Assembly: GCA_021814085.1 (NCBI GenBank)
Contig: JAKAJA010000011.1
Coordinates: forward strand, 1-15,916
DNA length: 15,916 nucleotides
Direction of reading: 5' to 3'
From: Acidobacteriota bacterium
GTDB taxonomy: Bacteria > Acidobacteriota > UBA4820 > DSQY01
Shown here: piece by piece, positions 1-7,775 of the stretch
Numbering within the stretch: the stretch's first letter is position 1
Layout of the letters: every line of letters begins with the position of its first letter
Translations under genes and position numbers: made by a program
Notes under the pieces: model-generated
Databases searched by the model: none
Told to the model about the DNA's origin: nothing
What the model saw: the letters and a program-made list of their open reading frames with translations, nothing else

Positions 1-1
1 C

Positions 2-1114
2 TCCGAAGAGAACGCCCAACCCCACCTATTTGTGAAGGACGGCTCCCCCCTATTCGCCCTGGCGAGCAACGGGGACATCACCAACCTGCCCGAGCTGGGG
101 GCCGAGGTGGAGGCGCGGGGGTACAAACTGGAGGGGACCAACGACGGCGAGGTTATCGCCAAGTGCATCGGCGTGTGGGCCTTCGAGGACGGCCTCGGAA
201 TCGAGGCGGCCATCGCCAAGTGGATGGAGCGGGGCCGCGGCGCCTACTCCACCGTCCTCCTCACTCCCACGCACCTCTACGGGTTCCGGGACCCCTTCGG
301 CTACCGGCCCATGAGCTGGGGCACCAGGGACGGTTCCTCCATCGTGGTGAGCGAGACCGTGGGCCTGGACATCCTTCGGGCCGACCTGGACGGAGAAGTC
401 CCGCCGGGGCACATCCTGCGTTGGGGGCAGGACGGATTGGCCACGATCGAGGGCGCGCCGGCGCTCCCTCAGCAGCACTGCATCTTCGAGCACATCTACT
501 TCGCGCGCCCCGACAGCCGCGTCTTCGGTGAGAACGTCTTCGATGTCCGGAGGGCCATCGGCGAGGCCCTGGCCCTTGGCGATACGGTGCCGGGAGACGT
601 GGTCGTGCCCATCCCCGACTCGGCCAACTTCATCGGCCTGGCTTACGCCAACGCCCGCAACCTCCCCATCGCTTTCGGCCTGGTGAGAAACCACTACGTG
701 GGCCGGACCTTCATCGCCCCCGAGCAGCACGTGCGCGACGAATCGGTGCGCCTCAAGTTCAACCCCCTGCCCGGGTTCTTCGTGGGGAAGCGCGTGTTCC
801 TCGTGGACGACTCCATCGTCCGGGGAACGACCATCCGCAAGCTCAACCGGATGCTCAGGGAGAACGGCGCCTCCGAGGTGCACCTCCGCATCGGCTCTCC
901 CCCCATCCGCCACTCCTGCTACTACGGCATCGACACGCCGGTGCAGGAGAAGCTCGTGGCCCACGGGCGGACCCCCGAAGAGGTGGCCGCCCTGCTGGAA
1001 GCCGACTCCCTGCGCTACCTCAGCCTGGAGGGCCTCCAGTCCACCGTCTCATCCCCCGGCGACTTCTGCTTCGCCTGCTTCAACGGGCAGTACGCCGCGG
1101 GGCGGAAAGCCTGA
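2..1114 (+). CDS. purF: Amidophosphoribosyltransferase (PurF), 5'-truncated by window edge
   Basis: This enzyme makes phosphoribosylamine from PRPP and glutamine, the first committed step of purine synthesis, in the cytoplasm. The frame is open from base 2 and already reads family sequence (SEENAQPHLF, then ALASNGDITN), so the true start and the N-terminal nucleophile Cys lie upstream. A GTG at 32 could be mistaken for a start. The visible part holds the end of the glutaminase domain (ASNGDITN, GFRDPFGYRP, VSETVGLD) and the phosphoribosyltransferase domain, with the PRPP loop VFLVDDSIVRGTT coded at 794-832. Four cysteines in the right family contexts (CIFEHIYFARPDS at 479, SCYYGIDTP at 917, CFAC at 1067 and 1076) match the [4Fe-4S] ligands of the Bacillus subtilis-type enzyme, so this is the iron-sulfur, propeptide-processed class. 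No partner pur gene is visible. No T-rich terminator follows; a repeat element begins about 30 bases downstream. Confidence 0.95.
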   Translation, partial: SEENAQPHLFVKDGSPLFALASNGDITNLPELGAEVEARGYKLEGTNDGEVIAKCIGVWAFEDGLGIEAAIAKWMERGRGAYSTVLLTPTHLYGFRDPFGYRPMSWGTRDGSSIVVSETVGLDILRADLDGEVPPGHILRWGQDGLATIEGAPALPQQHCIFEHIYFARPDSRVFGENVFDVRRAIGEALALGDTVPGDVVVPIPDSANFIGLAYANARNLPIAFGLVRNHYVGRTFIAPEQHVRDESVRLKFNPLPGFFVGKRVFLVDDSIVRGTTIRKLNRMLRENGASEVHLRIGSPPIRHSCYYGIDTPVQEKLVAHGRTPEEVAALLEADSLRYLSLEGLQSTVSSPGDFCFACFNGQYAAGRKA

Positions 1115-1430
1115 ACCCCCCATTCCTTCACCGCGGGAGTGATTCCTCTTTACCGTAGACCGGGCTACACATCCCGGCCTCGGCGAGGATGGGTATCCTC
1201 GCCTACGACGTAAACGACGGACGGTGAGTTGGTATCAGTCCCCTCTCGGCTCCTCCCGATCCCCTCCACACCTGCGTACTCGCCGACCTGTTGACGGGAT
1301 GTACAATGACCCCGGCGAACCTATATTGATGGCATAGGGGTGGGACCGATCCCAGGTTTGAGTTGGCCCATATGCCTCCGGCGAAGGAGGTTTGAGGGCA
1401 AGGGCATTTCGCGCGAGCGGGAGGGGAGAG
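1115..1430. other. Intergenic region purF to YeiH-family gene
   Basis: This 316-base gap has no convincing gene. Its left third is the dispersed two-hairpin repeat described separately (1146-1238). To the right are a small hairpin TGGGA-CCGA-TCCCA (1341-1354) and CCTCC-GGCGAA-GGAGG (1375-1390). The right arm of the second hairpin looks like a ribosome binding site but lies next to a TTG, not the chosen ATG. A weak promoter-like pair TGTACA (1300-1305) and TATATT (1322-1327), spacer 16, could drive the transporter gene. I recognise no riboswitch. Confidence 0.5.
1146..1238 (-). repeat. Dispersed two-hairpin repeat, copy 1
   Basis: Read on the minus strand this segment aligns over about 93 bases with 11801-11895 at roughly 88% identity by eye, starting with CTGATACCAACT and ending near AAAGAG. 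It holds a perfect 9-bp hairpin GGCGAGGAT-gggt-ATCCTCGCC (1182-1203) and a second, partly decayed hairpin CCGGG...CCCGG (1160-1177). The 9-bp stem is intact in both copies while its loop differs. The size and paired hairpins resemble REP/BIME elements. It lies just after purF, with no U-tract to suggest an ordinary terminator. Confidence 0.85.
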
Positions 1431-2999
1431 ATGGCGGGAAAAGAAATCGAAAAGCTCTGGAAGACGGAGGACTGGTGGTCCGTCTGGATGGGCCTGGGCA
1501 TCGTCGTGCTGGCCCTGGTGACCTTCTGGACCGGAGGGAGCATCAAAGGGTGGGCCGTGACGCCGCCCAAGTGGGCGAGCCTCTCCGCGGTGCCCTCCGA
1601 CCTCGCCGCCCACGCCTCCGGCTACGCCGCGATCTTCCTGATCTTCGGGGCCGTCTTCGCCCTGTCCATGGCCGTCATGGGCGTGCCCGTGAAGCGCTTC
1701 CTGCCCGGCTTCACCCTGCTCTTCCTGGGTTCCCTCGCCATCTTCTATCTCGCCGGATGGAAGGTGATGGAGGACTACAACGTCGAGGCCCCTCTCCTGG
1801 CGCTCATGGTGGGTCTGGTCATCTCCAACGGCCTCAAGGTCCCGGGCTGGTGCAAGGACTGCCTCTGCACGGAGTACTACATCAAGACCGGCATCGTCCT
1901 CCTCGGGGCGACCCTTCCCCTCACCCTCATCTTCACGGCGGGCCCCGTGGCCTTCGCGCAGGCCACCATCGTCTCCGTGTGCACGTGGCTGACGATCTAT
2001 CTGGCCGCCACGAGGATCTTCAAGCTGGAGCCCAAATTCGCGGCCGTGCTCGGGGCGGCCGGGGCCGTGTGCGGCGTCTCCGCCTCCATCGCCGTCGGCG
2101 GCGCGGTGAAGGCCAAGAAGGACCACATCTCCATCGCCATCGCCGTGGTCACGGTCTGGGCCATCGTCATGATCTTCGCCCTCACGATCCTCCTCAAGCA
2201 CACCGTCCCCAACCCCATCTCGCCCGGGGAAGCGGGGGCCTGGGTGGGCAACTCGGAGTTCGCGGACGCCGCGGGTTTCGCCGTGGTGGCGGAGCTGGCC
2301 ACGCGCTTCGGAGACGCGCCCATCAACGCGTTCACCCTCATGAAGGTCATCGGCCGGGACATCTGGATCGGCATCTGGTGCCTCATCCTCTCGGTGGTCG
2401 CCGTCCTCTTCTGGGAGAAGGGTGAGGACAAGGGCCGGGTGGGCGCCGGCATCATCTGGGAGCGCTTTCCCAAGTTCGTCATCGGGTTCCTGGTGGCCTC
2501 CGTGGTCGTGAGCCTGGTGTCCAGCCGGGCGCCCGCGGGTTTCGGCGGTTCGGCCAAGATTTCGGGTTCTTACTCGGGCGTCCCCTACGCCGCCGATTTC
2601 TCCCGGTACGCCGTCCCGCCTGAGCTGGCCTCCCGGTTCTCCTGGGACCCGGCCAAGGGGACCTTGGGCTTCCGGGGCGAAATGAGCCGGGCGGACTACC
2701 AGCTCCTCGCATCCGCCGCGGCGACGAAGGACCAGAAGATGGCCCTCGGCGCGCTCCAGGCCTCTTCCGACTGGTACGGCAGCGTGCTCGGTCCGATGGT
2801 GATCTCCCCCATCAAGAAGCTCCGGTCGTGGGCCTTCGTCCTGTGCTTTCTGTGCATCGGCCTCTCGACGCGGTTCAAGGACCTGGCCACCTTCGGCCTC
2901 AAGCCCTTCTGGGCCTTCACCATCGGCGTGCTCGTAAACGTGCCCCTCGGGTTCTTCCTCACCACATGGGTCTTCTCGGCCTTCTGGTCCAAGCTGTAG
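1431..2999 (+). CDS. YeiH-family (UPF0324) putative anion/sulfate exporter, long form
   Basis: This 522-residue polytopic inner-membrane protein belongs to the YeiH/UPF0324 family, often annotated as putative sulfate exporter; the substrate is not proven. Family sequence includes APLLALMVGLVISN, EYYIKTGIVLLGATLPL, the small-residue stretch AAVLGAAGAVCGVSASIA, and FADAAGFAVVAELATRFG. ATG 1431 was chosen because GAGGGGAG lies just upstream and the protein then begins MAGKEIEKLW; an in-frame TTG at 1392 would add 13 unlikely residues. Typical members are about 340 residues. The extra length comes from an extended N-terminal membrane region and a roughly 100-residue polar segment (about 363-460) between the last membrane segments. 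A cysteine cluster WCKDCLC (Cys141, 144, 146) precedes a membrane helix. The gene stands alone: a repeat lies upstream and a convergent gene downstream. The family is certain; the function is not. Confidence 0.88.
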   Translation: MAGKEIEKLWKTEDWWSVWMGLGIVVLALVTFWTGGSIKGWAVTPPKWASLSAVPSDLAAHASGYAAIFLIFGAVFALSMAVMGVPVKRFLPGFTLLFLGSLAIFYLAGWKVMEDYNVEAPLLALMVGLVISNGLKVPGWCKDCLCTEYYIKTGIVLLGATLPLTLIFTAGPVAFAQATIVSVCTWLTIYLAATRIFKLEPKFAAVLGAAGAVCGVSASIAVGGAVKAKKDHISIAIAVVTVWAIVMIFALTILLKHTVPNPISPGEAGAWVGNSEFADAAGFAVVAELATRFGDAPINAFTLMKVIGRDIWIGIWCLILSVVAVLFWEKGEDKGRVGAGIIWERFPKFVIGFLVASVVVSLVSSRAPAGFGGSAKISGSYSGVPYAADFSRYAVPPELASRFSWDPAKGTLGFRGEMSRADYQLLASAAATKDQKMALGALQASSDWYGSVLGPMVISPIKKLRSWAFVLCFLCIGLSTRFKDLATFGLKPFWAFTIGVLVNVPLGFFLTTWVFSAFWSKL

Positions 3000-3013
3000 C
3001 CCACGTGCAGGGA

Positions 3014-3151
3014 TGAGATGTTTTTCTTTGCGGTTTTAAAGATGGGACACTGAACCGCCAAGGCCGCGAAGATCGCCAAGAAAGGAATTCCTCTTTTTGG
3101 TTCTCTACCCTTGGCTCCCTTTGCGTCCTTTGCGGTGAGATGTTTTCTTTG
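3014..3151. repeat. Inverted repeat of the CGCAAAGGACGCAAAG class with flanking direct repeats
   Basis: Two arms face each other. The left arm is 3054-3080 (ACCGCCAAGGCCGCGAAGA...). The right arm is 3109-3136, whose complement reads ACCGCAAAGGACGCAAAGG... . They match imperfectly over about 27 bases. Outside them lies a near-identical direct repeat, GAGATGTTTTTCTTTG (3014-3029) and GAGATGTTTTCTTTG (3137-3151). Repeats of this look, translated as strings like HRKGRKG or SPQRTQR, are common between genes in several GC-rich phyla. It lies between two convergent genes and overlaps the 3' end of the minus-strand peptidase gene. Confidence 0.75.
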
Positions 3152-3980
3152 AGTTCTTCTTGTCTCTGGTTCTCTCTTGCTCTGGCTCGTTGGCTCCCTG
3201 ATTCGTTGACTCCATCCTTACGGCGGGGTCCTGGTTGTAGTACTCGGAGAGGACCCGATACAGATCCGGGTGGAAGTTCCGCAGCCGGACGGGCCGCTCG
3301 AAGAATGCTTCGGTGGACACGGCGAAGCACTCCGATTCGTCCTCGGCGCCGTAGCTGTCCAGGACGGGGTCCTTTTTTCCCGCATCGTCCAGTTCGCACA
3401 GAGCCTCGTAGGCGCCGAGGAGAACCTTGCGCCAGCGGCGGTGCATCTCGGCCTCTTCCTTGGTCACGCCTCTCGCTGCGGCGATGAAATCGAGGAGGTC
3501 CAGCTGGTGCGAGAACTCGTGGAGGACGAGGTTCCGGCCGTCGAGCCGGCGGCCGTCCTGCCTGAGGTCGCCCCAGGAGAGGACCACCTGGCCCCTCTCC
3601 CAGGCTTCCCCCTCGCGGTCGTCACAGGACTCCGTGACGACCCCGAACTCGTCCTCCTCCACCTCGGGGGCGAAGAAGCGGTCGGGGTACACGAGGATGG
3701 TCCGCACGTGGTCAAAGGCATCCACCGAACGCCCCAGCGTGAGGATGCACGCTTGGCCCGCGATGACCGCGCGCATGGGATCGGTGAGCTCCAGGCCGCC
3801 GCAGGGCTCCCAGTTCCGCTCGGCCATGAAGATGCGCAGGTCGTCCTGGAGACGGAGGCGCTCGGCATCCGACAGGAGCCGCCACAAGGCGACATCGCGG
3901 TCCAGGAGGCCGCCCCATTCCGCCGGGAACGGTTCCGAGAGGATCTGGGCGCGCCGTCGACGTTTCAGCCACCCGAACAT
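3105..3980 (-). CDS. mtfA: MtfA-like M90 zinc metallopeptidase with repeat-derived C-terminal tail
   Basis: This is a 291-residue predicted cytoplasmic peptidase of the M90 (MtfA) family. In E. coli, MtfA is an aminopeptidase that binds the Mlc repressor; whether that partner exists here is unknown. The zinc motif HEFSH is at 154-158, and the downstream conserved glutamate is in AVSTEAFFE (about 224). The order of conserved blocks (AGQACILTLG, VLSWGDLR, NLVLHEFSHQLD, YGAEDESECFAVSTEAFFE, LYRVLSEYYNQDP) is that of the family. Homology ends near residue 253. The last 35 or so residues are polar and Lys/Arg-rich and come from degenerate heptamer-like repeats followed by one arm of an intergenic inverted repeat, which codes HRKGRKGSQG immediately before the TAG. 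No strong ribosome site precedes ATG 3980. A TAGAAT box (complement of 3987-3992) so close suggests a very short leader. The gene is divergent from kup. Confidence 0.9.
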   Translation of the reverse strand: MFGWLKRRRRAQILSEPFPAEWGGLLDRDVALWRLLSDAERLRLQDDLRIFMAERNWEPCGGLELTDPMRAVIAGQACILTLGRSVDAFDHVRTILVYPDRFFAPEVEEDEFGVVTESCDDREGEAWERGQVVLSWGDLRQDGRRLDGRNLVLHEFSHQLDLLDFIAAARGVTKEEAEMHRRWRKVLLGAYEALCELDDAGKKDPVLDSYGAEDESECFAVSTEAFFERPVRLRNFHPDLYRVLSEYYNQDPAVRMESTNQGANEPEQERTRDKKNSKKTSHRKGRKGSQG

Positions 3981-4176
3981 GGATGCATTCTACCCCATTG
4001 GAACCTTCCTCCTGCATTCGCGCGGGTTCCCCTCGAAGGTTCCACGAGAATCGGTCGTGCCGCCAAAGATCGAGATCCCTCCATGATAGAATTGTCAAAC
4101 TAGGTTGAACGTTGGATTGGATCGTGGGGAGGTCGTTCTGGATGGGTGATCGGCGGGCGGCGGAGGGCCAAGCGAC

Positions 4177-6069
4177 ATGACGGATACGGGCAACGGGAAG
4201 TCTCCCGCCCCCCGGGGCCGCTACCTCGCATTCCTTTCCGTGGCCGCCCTCGGCGTGGTGTTCGGGGACATTGGCACGAGCCCCCTGTACGCCCTCCGCG
4301 TCTGTTTCGACGCGGAGACCGGTATCCCCATCAGCCGGGGGAGCGTTCTCGGGGTCCTTTCCCTCATCTTTTGGGCACTCACCCTCACCATCTCCATCAA
4401 GTACCTGGTGTTCATCCTCCGGGCGGACAACCGGGGCGAGGGGGGCATCCTGGCCCTCATGGCCCTGGCCCGGCCCGGCGGGATACCCAAGAAGACCATC
4501 GGCCTCGTCGTCCTGGGCCTCTTCGGCGCCGCTCTCCTCTACGGGGACGGCATCATCACGCCCGCCATCTCGGTCATGAGCGCGGTGGAGGGCCTGGAGG
4601 TCTCCACGCCCTTCTTCAAATCCTACGTGGTGCCCATCACCGTGGTCCTCCTCATCGCCCTGTTCCTCCTGCAGCGAAGGGGGACGGCGAGGGTCGGGAC
4701 CCTCTTCGGCCCCATCATGGCCGTGTGGTTCCTCGTCATTGGCGCGCTGGGCATCCACGGCATCCTCCAGGAGCCGGCGGTCCTCGCCGGGTTAAACCCG
4801 GTTCACGCGTTCAACTTCTTCATCGAGTACCGGCTCCATGCCTTTCTGGCGCTGGGGGCCGTCTTCCTCGTGGAGACGGGAGGCGAAGCGTTGTACGCGG
4901 ACATGGGCCACTTCGGCAAGCGGCCCATACGGCTCGCCTGGTTCGTCCTCGTCCTCCCCTGCCTCCTCCTGAATTACTTCGGGCAGGGCGCCGTGCTCCT
5001 CCTGCATCCCGCGGCTGAGGAGAACCCCTTCTTCTGGCTGGCGCCCTCGTGGGCGGTCTACCCCCTGGTCGCCTTGGCCACCGCCGCGACCATCATCGCC
5101 TCCCAGGCCGTCATCTCCGGGTCCTTTTCCCTGACGCGCCAAGCCATCCAGCTCGGATTCAGCCCGCGCATGCTCATCAAGCACACGTCCAGACAGGAGA
5201 TCGGGCAGATCTACGTGCCCGCGGTGAACTGGGCCCTCATGTTTGCAACCATAGCCCTGGTGGTGGCCTTCAAGAACTCGGACCACCTGGCCGCAGCCTA
5301 CGGCGTGGCGGTGACGACCACCATGGTCATCACCACCCTGCTCTTCTACGCCGTGGCCACCCAGCGGTGGGGCTGGAACCGGTGGGTCATGGGGCCCCTG
5401 TGCGCCGCATTTCTGGTCGTGGACCTGGCCTTCTTCGGCGCCAACATCATCAAGGTCGAACACGGCGGCTGGCTGCCCCTGCTCATCGCCCTCGGCATAT
5501 TCACCCTCATGGCGACGTGGAAGCGGGGGCGCGGCATCCTCGGCGAGCGGATGCTGGAGGAGTCCCTCCCCATGGACCTCTTCCTCGCGGACGTCGAGCG
5601 CAAGCCACCCGTACGCGTGCCGGGGACGGCGGTCTTCATGACCGGCAACCCAACGGGGGTCCCGCCAGCCCTTCTTCACAACCTCAAGCACAACCACATC
5701 CTCCACGAGAGGGTGGTCCTCCTCACCGTCGTCACGGAGGAGATCCCCCACGTCAAGACCGCGCACCGGCTGGAGGTGGAGGAGCTCGGAAGCGGCATCT
5801 TCCGCTTCATGACCCACTGCGGCTTTATGGAGACTCCCGTCGTTCCCGAGCTTTTGTCCCTGGCCCAGGGCATGGGATACGCCTTCGATCCCATGACCAC
5901 CACCTACTTCCTCGGGCGGGAGACCATCATCCCCTCCTCCAAGCCGGGCATGGCCATCTGGCGGGAGTGGCTCTTTTCCTACATGTCCAGAAACGCTCAG
6001 AGCGCCACCACCTACTACCACATTCCCGTGAACCGGGTGGTAGAGTTGGGGGCGCAAGTGGAGATCTAG
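4177..6069 (+). CDS. kup: KUP-type potassium uptake transporter
   Basis: This 630-residue inner-membrane protein takes up K+, most likely as a K+/H+ symporter of the KUP/HAK/KT family. The signature VVFGDIGTSPLYAL is at 27-40, followed by IKYLVFILRADNRGEGGILAL (74-94), FGAALLYGDGIITPAISV and LVETGGEALYADMGHFG. About a dozen hydrophobic segments run to about residue 450, with a soluble C-terminal domain after about 470, the normal layout and length. ATG 4177 is preceded by GGAGGG (4162-4167) at good spacing. The stop lies one base before the nfo start, so the two are almost surely co-transcribed. The upstream region shared with the divergent mtfA contains no regulatory motif I could identify. 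Confidence 0.96.
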   Translation: MTDTGNGKSPAPRGRYLAFLSVAALGVVFGDIGTSPLYALRVCFDAETGIPISRGSVLGVLSLIFWALTLTISIKYLVFILRADNRGEGGILALMALARPGGIPKKTIGLVVLGLFGAALLYGDGIITPAISVMSAVEGLEVSTPFFKSYVVPITVVLLIALFLLQRRGTARVGTLFGPIMAVWFLVIGALGIHGILQEPAVLAGLNPVHAFNFFIEYRLHAFLALGAVFLVETGGEALYADMGHFGKRPIRLAWFVLVLPCLLLNYFGQGAVLLLHPAAEENPFFWLAPSWAVYPLVALATAATIIASQAVISGSFSLTRQAIQLGFSPRMLIKHTSRQEIGQIYVPAVNWALMFATIALVVAFKNSDHLAAAYGVAVTTTMVITTLLFYAVATQRWGWNRWVMGPLCAAFLVVDLAFFGANIIKVEHGGWLPLLIALGIFTLMATWKRGRGILGERMLEESLPMDLFLADVERKPPVRVPGTAVFMTGNPTGVPPALLHNLKHNHILHERVVLLTVVTEEIPHVKTAHRLEVEELGSGIFRFMTHCGFMETPVVPELLSLAQGMGYAFDPMTTTYFLGRETIIPSSKPGMAIWREWLFSYMSRNAQSATTYYHIPVNRVVELGAQVEI

Positions 6070-6070
6070 C

Positions 6071-6928
6071 ATGGGAACCAAATACGTGGGAGCGCACGTG
6101 AGCGCCGAGGGGGGCGTCCAGAACGCCCCCCTCAACGCCGCGGCCATCGAGGCCACGGCCTTCGCCCTCTTCGTGAAGAACCAGAAAACCTGGAACGCCC
6201 CCCCCATCACCGACGAGCAGGTGGCGGCCTTCCAGGCCAACTGCAAGAAGGGCGGGTTTTCGCCCGCGGTCATCCTGCCGCACGACAGCTACCTCATCAA
6301 CCTGGGCAATCCAGACCCGGAGGGTCTCGCCCGGTCGCGCGCGGCCTTCCGCGACGAGATGATGCGCTGCCAAAAGCTGGGCCTTTGCCTCCTGAACTTC
6401 CACCCCGGATCCCACAAGGGCGAGATGGGCGAGGAGCAGTGCATGGACCTCATCGCCGAATCCGTGAACCTCGCCCTGGCGGCCACCTCTGGGGTGACGG
6501 CCGTCTTCGAGAACACGGCGGGCCAGGGGGGCTACCTGGGTCACACCTTCGAGCAGCTCGCCTACATGATCGAGAGGGTGGAGGACAAGGCCCGCGTGGG
6601 CGTGTGTCTGGACACGGCCCACCTCTACGCCTCGGGGCGCGACCTGCGCGACAGGCCTTCCTACGACACCGCCATGGCGGACTTCGACAGGATCGTCGGG
6701 GCGAAGCACCTGAAGGCCATGCACCTCAACGACAGCAAGTCGGGGTTGGGGAGCCGGGTGGATCGCCACCACAGCCTGGGCGAGGGGGAGCTGGGGCTGG
6801 AGCCCTTCCGCTTCGTCATGCAGGACCCGCGGACGGACGGCATTCCCCTCATCCTCGAGACCATCGCCCCGGACCGCTGGGCCCGCGAGATCGCCATGCT
6901 GAAGGCATTTGCCGAGAGCCTCGGATAA
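6071..6928 (+). CDS. nfo: Endonuclease IV (AP endonuclease, Nfo)
   Basis: This 285-residue cytoplasmic DNA repair enzyme cuts the backbone 5' of abasic sites in base excision repair, using a three-metal TIM-barrel active site. All nine metal-ligand positions of the E. coli enzyme are present with a constant two-residue offset: His71, His111, Glu147, Asp181, His184, His218, Asp231, His233 and Glu263. They sit in the contexts LPHDSYLINLG, NFHPGSH, FENTAGQG, CLDTAH, HLNDSK, DRHHSLGEG and LET. The length is typical. The ATG follows the kup stop by a single base, with GTGGAG just upstream inside the kup end, so translation is probably coupled to kup. There is no obvious functional link between K+ uptake and abasic-site repair. 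No strong terminator follows, only a weak hairpin TTAGG-ctatt-CCTAA (6930-6944). Confidence 0.97.
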   Translation: MGTKYVGAHVSAEGGVQNAPLNAAAIEATAFALFVKNQKTWNAPPITDEQVAAFQANCKKGGFSPAVILPHDSYLINLGNPDPEGLARSRAAFRDEMMRCQKLGLCLLNFHPGSHKGEMGEEQCMDLIAESVNLALAATSGVTAVFENTAGQGGYLGHTFEQLAYMIERVEDKARVGVCLDTAHLYASGRDLRDRPSYDTAMADFDRIVGAKHLKAMHLNDSKSGLGSRVDRHHSLGEGELGLEPFRFVMQDPRTDGIPLILETIAPDRWAREIAMLKAFAESLG

Positions 6929-7775
6929 TTTAGGCTATTCCTAATACAGAACCCACCCCTTAAAGGCTAGGGCCCGATCACGGTAAGGTGCCAGCCGCTC
7001 GCAGGGTGAACGGTTTTCCAGCGGTCAAAGATGAATCGCTTTCGGAGCGAAGCGGAGAAAGCGGCGTCCCGACGCCGGTGGGCCTGGGGGCCTGGCCTCT
7101 GGAGGGCTCTCGGCGCGTTGCCCGCAGGGCCGGATCATATCCGCGAAGGCGCGCGGAGGCCGTGCCGGGAGCACGGCGACAAGCGGCGACAATGGAGATG
7201 GCCGGCCCTGCCGCAACCCTCCGGGACGTCGCGGCCCGGGCGCGCCGCTGTGTTGGGCCTCGTCACCAGGGCGCCACCCTACTTTCCTCGCCCCGTCTTG
7301 CGGCGCATCCCGGGGCGCAGGCGTCGCGCCAGAGATCCTCCGGAGGCCAGGCCCCTAGCAAGGAGGCCGTCGCGGCCTGGGCCGACACGTACTGGCGTAC
7401 TTGGAGCGCCCAAGGCCGCGGCGGCTGACGCCGCCAGAGGTCCGGCGCCGTCGGCGCGGCAAGGAGACGGGGGGCAGCACGGACTGAGTCAGGCAGGCCG
7501 AGAAGCCCGAAGGGCCTCCGGGCGAGCGGGGCGACGGGAAGAAAGGCCTGAGACCGTTCCGTCAAGAATGGCGCACTCAGCAGCAAAATCCTGACCAGCC
7601 CATTGGCAACGTGCCTTTCGGACCGTCGCCTCCCGCCCGGAGCCGAGCGCCAAAGGCGCTTGGACGGCCTGCCCTGCGCATGACCTTCGCTTGTCCTAGA
7701 GCATCGCAGGTGATCGGAAGTGTGACCAGGCCCTAATTGACCCGGGGCAGAGCACCCGCGCCGATCGAGTTGCCC
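6929..7775. other. 847-base gene-free, hairpin-rich region
   Basis: No reading frame here looks like a real protein: all are short, overlapping and rich in Arg, Pro, Ala and Gly on both strands, with no ribosome sites or family motifs. Perfect short hairpins include TCGCT-ttcgg-AGCGA (7036-7050), GGCGTC-cc-GACGCC (7063-7076), CCGTGC-cggga-GCACGG (7160-7176), AGGCCG-tcg-CGGCCT (7364-7378), GGCGGC-tgac-GCCGCC (7420-7435), GCGCC-gtc-GGCGC (7445-7457) and AGCGCC-aaa-GGCGCT (7646-7660). Most of it lies inside terminal inverted repeats listed separately. It could be a decayed insertion sequence, a non-autonomous element or a structured RNA locus. Confidence 0.6.
6968..7735. mobile_element. Candidate non-autonomous or decayed element bounded by 14-bp TIRs
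   Basis: The left end TAGGGCCCGATCAC (6968-6981) and the complement of the right end, TAGGGCCTGGTCAC (7722-7735), match at 12 of 14 positions and enclose 768 bases without a supported gene. Inside, 7086-7133 and 7309-7355 form a second, longer imperfect inverted repeat (both read GGGGCCTGGCCTC then GGAGG). I see no clear target-site duplication and no transposase remnant, so the mobile-element reading is tentative. Confidence 0.4.

Noticed and set aside
1291..1307. Promoter from TTGACG (1291) and TACAAT (1302)
   Set aside because: The boxes are only five bases apart, so they cannot be the -35 and -10 of one promoter, and neither has a good partner at 16-18 bases.
4124..4150. Similarity of 4124-4150 to 11955-11980 (shared GTCGTTCTG core) as a third repeat family
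   Set aside because: Only a short core with gaps is shared and flanks do not align, so it may be chance.
6988..7594. Small proteins in the gene-free block on either strand
   Set aside because: Overlapping frames of Arg/Pro/Ala-rich sequence with no ribosome site, no motif and hairpins throughout.
6929..7775. Known large RNA such as a HEARO/omega RNA, OLE or group II intron
   Set aside because: No IscB/TnpB-type nuclease, reverse transcriptase or OLE-associated protein is in the window, and I could not match a known consensus.
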